This document shows positions 33,235-38,840 of a stretch of 38,840 nucleotides of DNA, piece by piece. Both the position numbers and the translations under genes were made by a program. The stretch lies in the NCBI GenBank assembly GCA_905479475.1, contig CAJQMT010000010.1:1-38840 (forward strand), read 5' to 3'. Below the pieces are notes generated by a model. That model had not been told where the DNA came from, ran no database searches, and saw only the letters and a list, made by a program, of their open reading frames with translations. The stretch comes from an uncultured Flavobacteriaceae bacterium. Lineage in GTDB: Bacteria; Bacteroidota; Bacteroidia; Flavobacteriales; Flavobacteriaceae. How positions within the stretch are numbered: position 1 is the first letter of the stretch; each line of letters starts with the position of its first letter.

Positions 33235-35517
33235 TTAATTATCTGCTGCATCCAAAGAACTTTGATTGGCTTCGAAATATTCTTGAATCAAACTCATCGT
33301 CGCTTTCAGCAAATCTTTTGTTTCTAACAACAATCCGAAATACAGCGTTGTATTTTTTGGACTCGATTCTTCGGTTCTTGTTCTTTCGACCTGAGCTTGA
33401 ATTTTTTCATTCAACAACACAAACAATTCTTTGTCATTCAAAATTGCTGCTATCTGATCGAAAGAAAGGGTATCAAATGCTTTTTTTGTTTTCCCAAAAA
33501 ATTCATCCAATGCATTTTCTACTTCTTTCAACTCTTTGACTTGCGAGTTTTTTAATTTTTTGTGATTGTTGTTTACATGCTTATTGGTTGCTTTTACAAC
33601 AAATTCCAAAGACTGTGTCATGTCTTGCAAGTATCCCAATATGTTGATATAAAAACTACTCGCATTCACACTCATTTCATCCAAATTCTTGATGAAATAA
33701 AAGATATTGTCTCTTAAATCATCTACTTCTGTTGAAAGTTTTTCTGTGTCTTTTTTGCATTTTTTAAGAATGGACAGATCTTGTTTTGACAATCCTTTTA
33801 TGGAATTGCTGTAAATTTTATTTCCCCTTTTTATTACCGAAGCAATATTCCCTGCACTTTCTTCAATGACTCCTTGAATAGAAGTACTCTCTGCCTGGCT
33901 CAATTGATCTTCTGCCTTTTCTTGTTTTATCTTTTTATTATGCACTATATAATTTCTCGCAATCAACCCAAAAGCGATGATCAGCAACAAAGGGAACATC
34001 AATTGAAGATTCAAGTTCAGCAAATAGGCCACCAAGGCTGAGGCAATAAAAGCAATGAATGCAGTAAAGAACCAACCGCCTATTACATTCAAAACTCCGG
34101 CAACTCGATATACAGCACTTTCTGCTCCCCAAGCTCTGTCTGCCAAAGAGGTACCCATCGCTACCATAAAGGTCACATAGGTTGTTGAGAGAGGCAATTT
34201 CATTGAAGTTGCCACAGAAATCAATACGGCGGCCACCATTAAGTTCACTGCGGCACGCACCAAATCAAATGCAGGTAATTCGTGTACTTTTTCTTTTGAC
34301 AAACTGATCACAGGTACTTGAAATTGTTTGTCCATTTTGGATTGCAAAGTCTTTGGAATCAGCATAGAAACCAACTCGGAAGTAGCGACTGCAAATCGAA
34401 CAAAACTTCGTGATAAAAAATTGGGCTGAAAACGTTCTTTTGTTTCTCCTTGACTCGAAAGATCTATCGATGTTTTGACAACTTGCTTGGCTTTGCTTGA
34501 AAACCACAAAGTAATGACCATGATCATCCCTGCTATGAAAAGCAACCAGTTGTTTGTAGGGACTTTTTTCGCCAATACCTCCATGGAAAATTCAGACGCC
34601 AATTTTCCAGAGGAAACAAATGCTTCGTAAGAATTGAATGCCGCAATCGGTACCCCGATAAAATTAACCAAATCATTTCCTGAAAAAGCCAATGCCAAAG
34701 CAAAGGTTCCTACAATAATGATCAATTTGTAAATATTTGTTTTTACCAAAGCAATCAATGCATACGACAAAAGAGACCAAAAAACAGCATTTACGAGTAC
34801 GATTTGAAGCACTTGTGTTTCCAAAAAGTTTTTCATCGTTCCTCCTCCAAGAATCTCAAAGTTTTGATTGGCATAGGAAGTTCCTTTCAAGCCTTTCATA
34901 AAAATAAAATAGGTAATTGCTGTCAAGGCAAAACCTCCAAAAAGCGCCCCAATCCATTTTGGCTTGGTTCCAAAATCATAGGACAAGAGCAATCTTGAAA
35001 TCCATTGTACAAAAGCACCTATCGCAAAAGCGACGACGACGGAAAGCAGAATCCCAAATATAATTTGTGTTGCTTTGTCGGTATTGATATAGTTGACTAA
35101 TTCTGAAACGTTTCCGTTATTCGCAACAATTTTCACCATAGCCATCGCTACAGCCGCTCCTAACAATTCGAACACAATAGATACGGTTGTAGAGGTAGGC
35201 ATTCCGAGCGTGTTGAAAAAATCGAGTAATAAGATATCCGTAATCATAACTGCCATAAAAACAATCATAATTTCATCGAAATAAAAAGCTCCTGGATTGA
35301 AAATTCCTTTCCGGGCCACTTCCATCATGCCACTTGAAAAAATAGCTCCAATTCCAACTCCAACACTGGCAACAATCATGATTGTTTTGAAAGAAATTGC
35401 CTTGGATCCAATGGCAGAATTTAAGAAGTTCACGGCATCGTTGCTTACACCGACCACCAAATCTGCAATTGCCAATACAGCCAAAGCAATAATCATCAAC
35501 AAATAAATGTCATCCAT
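33235..35517 (-). CDS. PiT-type phosphate transporter fused to a PhoU-like domain
   Basis: This 760-residue membrane protein has the two PiT signature repeats, VGVSNDAVNFLNSAIGSKA near residue 25 and SGNDLVNFIGVPIAAFNSYE near 280, with about twelve membrane helices in two blocks. From about residue 540 the C-terminus is a helical, soluble PhoU-like domain (RDNIFYFIKNLDEMSVNASS then LEFVVKATNKHV). PhoU-like tails are known regulators of Pit transporters. It should move inorganic phosphate with protons across the inner membrane. The adjacent porin gene upstream on the same strand is a natural outer-membrane partner. Confidence 0.93.
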   Translation of the reverse strand: MDDIYLLMIIALAVLAIADLVVGVSNDAVNFLNSAIGSKAISFKTIMIVASVGVGIGAIFSSGMMEVARKGIFNPGAFYFDEIMIVFMAVMITDILLLDFFNTLGMPTSTTVSIVFELLGAAVAMAMVKIVANNGNVSELVNYINTDKATQIIFGILLSVVVAFAIGAFVQWISRLLLSYDFGTKPKWIGALFGGFALTAITYFIFMKGLKGTSYANQNFEILGGGTMKNFLETQVLQIVLVNAVFWSLLSYALIALVKTNIYKLIIIVGTFALALAFSGNDLVNFIGVPIAAFNSYEAFVSSGKLASEFSMEVLAKKVPTNNWLLFIAGMIMVITLWFSSKAKQVVKTSIDLSSQGETKERFQPNFLSRSFVRFAVATSELVSMLIPKTLQSKMDKQFQVPVISLSKEKVHELPAFDLVRAAVNLMVAAVLISVATSMKLPLSTTYVTFMVAMGTSLADRAWGAESAVYRVAGVLNVIGGWFFTAFIAFIASALVAYLLNLNLQLMFPLLLIIAFGLIARNYIVHNKKIKQEKAEDQLSQAESTSIQGVIEESAGNIASVIKRGNKIYSNSIKGLSKQDLSILKKCKKDTEKLSTEVDDLRDNIFYFIKNLDEMSVNASSFYINILGYLQDMTQSLEFVVKATNKHVNNNHKKLKNSQVKELKEVENALDEFFGKTKKAFDTLSFDQIAAILNDKELFVLLNEKIQAQVERTRTEESSPKNTTLYFGLLLETKDLLKATMSLIQEYFEANQSSLDAADN

Positions 35518-35595
35518 TTTATGAGAGTTTAACTATAAAAGTGTTTGCAAATATCAATACTTCACAGGTATGCTATGTTACCTAAATGTTAACAT

Positions 35596-36771
35596 TTAGA
35601 GGTGAACCTCTACTTGGACTCGAAACATCAATTGGTCTTTGTAATTAGAAAAATCAATATAACTCAAGTCTGACTGTATCTTAAACTTATGTCCTGAAAA
35701 GTATCTTGAAAAACCAAGGGTGTATTCCTTTCTGTCGTTGGTTTCTTTGTCTAAAGAAATAGAGGCAATTCTTGTTGAAACTTCCCATTTATTATTAGGC
35801 ATATAACCTGCGGACAAGTTCAACCCGCTTCCTGTTCGAATCAGCTCTTCATTTCCAGCTTCTCTCTGGGCATATTCTCCAAGAAAAGAAAATCCTTGAT
35901 ATTTTAAAGTAGCATCGACAAATAGGGTCGTTGCATCGGTTTTTAGAGACTCCAATACTCGCTGATCTTTGACAGGGTCTAGGCCTAAAAAATAACTTCC
36001 TTGACTCCCCTTTTCTTTTATTGCCTTATTATTTACACTGACACCAACGCCAACCAACGTTTTAAGTTTTTTCTCCCTCCGCAAATCGCTCCCGAAAAAC
36101 GCCCCATTGTCTTTGAATTTTCCGAAGGGTAAAAACTCTATCCTACCAGTTAGCTGATGTCCTCCACTATTTTGAATGGTTACATTTCTCCCTTCTCCTT
36201 GAGAAATCGCTACTTTCTCTCGAACCACAAAAGTATCTGTCAAATTAAACTCGTGTCTCAACTGTATTCCAAACTCTCTGTCTATATTGAATTCACTATT
36301 CAAAACGGAACGGTCTACAAATTGCAAACTTCCCGAAGAGATCACACGTTCTATATTTCCTGGCAACTTTGCTTGCCCAAACCAAAGCTCAAAGTTTTTA
36401 GCGAATTCCCAAATTATGAGGGCGTCATAAATTATTTGAGGAGACTGATGATTTGCGCTACCTCCTCCTCTCATATCGTGGTTTGAAAAACCTAACTCCA
36501 GCTTGTACCTTATTTTTGGGGAATAGAGAAAGCCTTTCAACCGAAAACGCGCTCTTCTTAGCAACGCGGAAGATTCAAAGACCTCAAATTGAGAACTTGT
36601 CTCAAACTGACTCAATAATTGCATGCGAACGTTCATCTGAACACTCCACAAGCTATCTAAACTTGTATGATTGACAATGCCTTTCCCGATAGTGGACGTC
36701 TCCTGATTTTGTTCTTGACCTAAAATTGTGAATGTTGTAAACAACATCAGAAATACTATTTTTTTCCCCAT
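35596..36771 (-). CDS. OprP/OprO-like outer-membrane porin
   Basis: The 391-residue porin begins with a signal peptide (MGKKIVFLMLFTTFTILGQE) and then shows alternating beta strands typical of a 16-strand phosphate- or pyrophosphate-selective porin (PF07396 type). Examples are RRARFRLKGFLYSPKIRYKL, ELWFGQAKLPGNIERVISSG and QFVDRSVLNSEFNIDREFG. A terminal strand ending VQVEVHL with an aliphatic C-terminus supports outer-membrane insertion. The start at 36771 is chosen because it gives a clean signal peptide; an extra Met-Val lies before it. It ends 78 bases before the PiT gene and is probably co-transcribed with it, giving a phosphate uptake pair. Confidence 0.88.
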   Translation of the reverse strand: MGKKIVFLMLFTTFTILGQEQNQETSTIGKGIVNHTSLDSLWSVQMNVRMQLLSQFETSSQFEVFESSALLRRARFRLKGFLYSPKIRYKLELGFSNHDMRGGGSANHQSPQIIYDALIIWEFAKNFELWFGQAKLPGNIERVISSGSLQFVDRSVLNSEFNIDREFGIQLRHEFNLTDTFVVREKVAISQGEGRNVTIQNSGGHQLTGRIEFLPFGKFKDNGAFFGSDLRREKKLKTLVGVGVSVNNKAIKEKGSQGSYFLGLDPVKDQRVLESLKTDATTLFVDATLKYQGFSFLGEYAQREAGNEELIRTGSGLNLSAGYMPNNKWEVSTRIASISLDKETNDRKEYTLGFSRYFSGHKFKIQSDLSYIDFSNYKDQLMFRVQVEVHL

Positions 36772-36801
36772 AACCATAATTGTTCTTAAAACAGATTTTA
36801 A

Positions 36802-36849
36802 GATTTTTCGGGGAAAGGGCCGGCCCTGTGGCTTGCGGGCTCTGAAAAA
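36802..36849. other. GC-rich palindromic segment upstream of the porin gene
   Basis: A 12-base palindrome AGGGCCGGCCCT at 36816-36827 lies in a GC-rich stretch bounded by ATTTTTC and GAAAAAT. In a low-GC genome this stands out. The segment can fold as a hairpin within the porin leader (minus strand), with an alternative pairing GCCC/GGGC at 36824-36840. Function unknown. Confidence 0.4.
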
Positions 36850-36896
36850 TTAAACGACCTTTTGTTCATTTAATTTTGTGTGGGAAAGATACATAA

Positions 36897-36926
36897 AAAA
36901 AGGCTGCTTAAAATAGCAGCCTTTTT
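36897..36926 (-). terminator. Intrinsic terminator of the beta-helix lipoprotein gene
   Basis: Perfect 12-base arms AAAAAGGCTGCT (36897-36908) and AGCAGCCTTTTT (36915-36926) with loop TAAAAT. It follows the lipoprotein stop by 21 bases and has A/T ends, so it may act in both directions. Confidence 0.8.
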
Positions 36927-36946
36927 ACATATTAAAATTGAAATTT

Positions 36947-38840
36947 TTATAGATCTGAGCCTATCCATGACCATCCTGAAACGTCTACAGATGCAGCTGC
37001 GTCATAAGCCTTCGTCGTAGAAGCGTCTTGTCCTTCAATTTGCACATTAGACAAATCTCCTCCGTCTTTCATGTCAATATTCTTGGCATATCCAGCCAAA
37101 GACAAACCTGTAATGGTTCCTCCCGATTGCTTTTTGAATTGCAAGGCTGTTCCTCCAACAGTAGAAACTGCTGTTAAATTGATGAATTTTGGATTGTTGT
37201 TGTCCTTGTCTCCTTCCAGAGCAGTAGAGAATCCTGCAATGGTATGTTTGATATAGGCGTTTTCAATTGTTCCATTCCACCCTTCTGTCCAATCGATAGA
37301 ATCGTCTTCATTGTTTTCAAGGTATACGTTTTTTACACTTACAGATCCTCCAAAGAACTCCACACCGTCATCAGCTCCATTGATCACAGCTACATTTTCT
37401 ACTACTGTACCAGATCCTACTGCATAAAATGAAATTCCGTTATACTGAGATTCTGTATTGATTTGAGCACCTGTTCCTTTCATTACCAAATATTCGATAG
37501 ATCCTGAATTGTCTGCATCTTCCGTACCTCCATAAATGAATCCACCTACTTCAGCTTCTGCATCTATTCCGGCAGTGGTAGTTGCTTTTCCACAAATTGT
37601 CAATCCTCCCCAATCACCAGATTCTGCTGAAGCTGAAGACATTACTACTGGTTCAGAAGCTGTACCCTGGATGTCTATTTGAGCTCCTTTTAAAACCGCA
37701 ATGTATACATCTGCTCCTCCGGCTACGGCTTTGATTTGAGTCCCTGCTGGAATGGTCAATTTCGCTCCAGGTTGCACGATATATGAAGAAGTCAATAAGT
37801 AAGACTTCGTCGCGTCTAAAGTTACATCAGATATTATGTCCCCCGCCAAAATCACATCTCCTGTAAGGTCTGTATTGATCCAAGACCAACTCGTCGGATC
37901 TACTGTCGGTGCTGCTGCATAGGATGCTTCTGGGTCCGCGTCTGTTCCTTCAATTTGCACATTAAACAAATCTCCTCCGTCTTTCATGTCAATATTCTTG
38001 GCATATCCAGCCAAAGACAAACCTGTAATGGTTCCTCCCGATTGCTTTTTGAATTGCAAGGCTGTTCCTCCAACAGTAGAAACTGCTGTTAAATTGATGA
38101 ATTTTGGATTGTTGTTGTCCTTGTCTCCTTCCAGAGCAGTAGAGAATCCTGCAATGGTATGTTTGATATAGGCGTTTTCAATTGTTCCATTCCACCCTTC
38201 TGTCCAATCGATAGAATCGTCTTCATTGTTTTCAAGGTATACGTTTTTTACACTTACAGATCCTCCAAAGAACTCCACACCGTCATCAGCTCCATTGATC
38301 ACAGCTACATTTTCTACTACTGTACCAGATCCTACTGCATAAAATGAAATTCCGTTATACTGAGATTCTGTATTGATTTGAGCACCCGTACCTACGATTA
38401 CTAGATTCTTTATCGAACCTGAATTGTCTGCATCATCGGATCCTCCGTATTTGAAACCACCCACTTCTGCTTCTGCATCTACTCCAGCTGTTGTTGTTGC
38501 TTTTCCACACAAGGTAAGGCCTCCCCAATCACCAGATTGTCCTTCGTCTGAAGTCATCAAAACCGGATTGTCAACAGATCCTTGAATGTCTATTTGCCCT
38601 CCTTTTAATACGGCAACATATACATCTGCTCCTCCTGCTTCGGCTACAATTTGAGTTCCTGCTGGAATGGTCAATTTTGCCCCATCGGCAACAATAAAAG
38701 CACCTGTAAGATTGTAGTTGATTCTAGAATCCAAAGTATAATCCTCTTCTAAAAGGCCGTTCAAAACCCCATTTTCCAAATCGCCCTTTTCAGTATCCCC
38801 TGATGACAATGTTTCACCAGTGTCACAGCTTGCGAATAAA
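36947..38840 (-). CDS. Surface lipoprotein with two beta-helix-like repeats (5' end missing)
   Basis: The frame stays open to the right edge of the window, so the start is outside it. The first visible residues are LFASCDTGETLSSGDTEKGD: LFASC is a lipobox, which makes the protein a lipoprotein with Cys as the mature N-terminus. After a short linker come two repeats of about 305 residues, each with a parallel right-handed beta-helix pattern (AKLTIPAGTQI, DVYVAVLKGGQIDIQG, WGGLTLCGKATT, GADDGVEFFGGSVSVKNVYL, NNEDDSIDWTEGWNGTI). The WGGL and pectate lyase-like rungs recall cell-surface adhesins or polysaccharide-binding proteins. The left half of each repeat is nearly identical at DNA level. Substrate unknown. 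Confidence 0.85.
   Translation of the reverse strand, partial: LFASCDTGETLSSGDTEKGDLENGVLNGLLEEDYTLDSRINYNLTGAFIVADGAKLTIPAGTQIVAEAGGADVYVAVLKGGQIDIQGSVDNPVLMTSDEGQSGDWGGLTLCGKATTTAGVDAEAEVGGFKYGGSDDADNSGSIKNLVIVGTGAQINTESQYNGISFYAVGSGTVVENVAVINGADDGVEFFGGSVSVKNVYLENNEDDSIDWTEGWNGTIENAYIKHTIAGFSTALEGDKDNNNPKFINLTAVSTVGGTALQFKKQSGGTITGLSLAGYAKNIDMKDGGDLFNVQIEGTDADPEASYAAAPTVDPTSWSWINTDLTGDVILAGDIISDVTLDATKSYLLTSSYIVQPGAKLTIPAGTQIKAVAGGADVYIAVLKGAQIDIQGTASEPVVMSSASAESGDWGGLTICGKATTTAGIDAEAEVGGFIYGGTEDADNSGSIEYLVMKGTGAQINTESQYNGISFYAVGSGTVVENVAVINGADDGVEFFGGSVSVKNVYLENNEDDSIDWTEGWNGTIENAYIKHTIAGFSTALEGDKDNNNPKFINLTAVSTVGGTALQFKKQSGGTITGLSLAGYAKNIDMKDGGDLSNVQIEGQDASTTKAYDAAASVDVSGWSWIGSDL
37031..37471 (-). 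repeat. Intragenic repeat, copy A
   Basis: 441 bases that match 37946-38386 with one difference (G at 37050, A at 37965; Ser versus Phe in the protein). The offset is 915 bases, exactly 305 codons. Sequence outside this block in the same repeat has clearly diverged. Confidence 0.92.
37946..38386 (-). repeat. Intragenic repeat, copy B
   Basis: Partner of the block at 37031-37471, in direct orientation within the lipoprotein gene. Identity ends sharply at both sides (before CCTTCAATTT and after GAGCACC). Confidence 0.92.

Noticed and set aside
38807-38809. TTG as start of the lipoprotein gene
   Set aside because: The frame stays open to the window edge and includes a lipobox (LFASC), so the true start is outside.

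Overview
The window looks like a chromosomal segment of a low-GC Bacteroidota, most likely a member of the Flavobacteriaceae. The signs are TAnnTTTG-type promoter elements, weak Shine-Dalgarno signals, an intact moxR/batABCDE operon, a large TonB-dependent receptor with a carboxypeptidase-regulatory N-domain, a PiT-PhoU fusion beside an OprP/O-type porin, and a membrane MutS-like protein. No tRNA, rRNA, CRISPR array or transposase was seen.

Layout. 208-5704 holds housekeeping genes: an LD-carboxypeptidase, yraN, a TlpA-like thioredoxin lipoprotein or periplasmic protein, a small conserved hypothetical gene divergent from cvpA, an SDR overlapping cvpA, and a TIGR01777-type epimerase. 5829-15336, all on the minus strand, is the aerotolerance (Bat) operon in the order moxR, DUF58, a BatD-like fusion, batA, batB, two BatC-like genes, batD, batE. 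15337-16036 is a 700-base gap with a candidate small RNA that has its own promoter and terminator, and a possible 45-codon ORF. 16037-19012 is a stand-alone TonB-dependent receptor closed by a strong terminator.

19128-27633 is the accessory part and the most interesting one. It appears to be a peptide secretion (bacteriocin or signalling) locus that reads in one direction. It contains an HTH regulator, a 52-residue double-glycine leader peptide, a membrane-anchored MutS-family ATPase, a family 2 glycosyltransferase broken by one in-frame TAA, two tiny membrane peptides (one out of frame at an A7 run), TolC, HlyD, and a C39-peptidase ABC exporter. The exporter would cut the leader after Gly-Gly and pass the 28-residue core through HlyD and TolC. 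The regulator's own C-terminus carries the full double-glycine recognition pattern (L at -12, E at -8, I at -4, GG), at the same spacing as the precursor. I know of no function for this, and it suggests a link between export and regulation. MutS-like ATPases are not known parts of such loci.

27704-38840 returns to housekeeping, mostly on the minus strand: lpxH, an S41 protease, a dCMP deaminase, a HupE/UreJ-like protein, a Tas-type aldo/keto reductase, a PolB-like 3'-5' exonuclease, a PiT-PhoU phosphate transporter with an outer-membrane porin, and a surface lipoprotein with right-handed beta-helix character. The lipoprotein's two 305-residue repeats share a 441-base block with a single difference. 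This last gene runs off the right edge.
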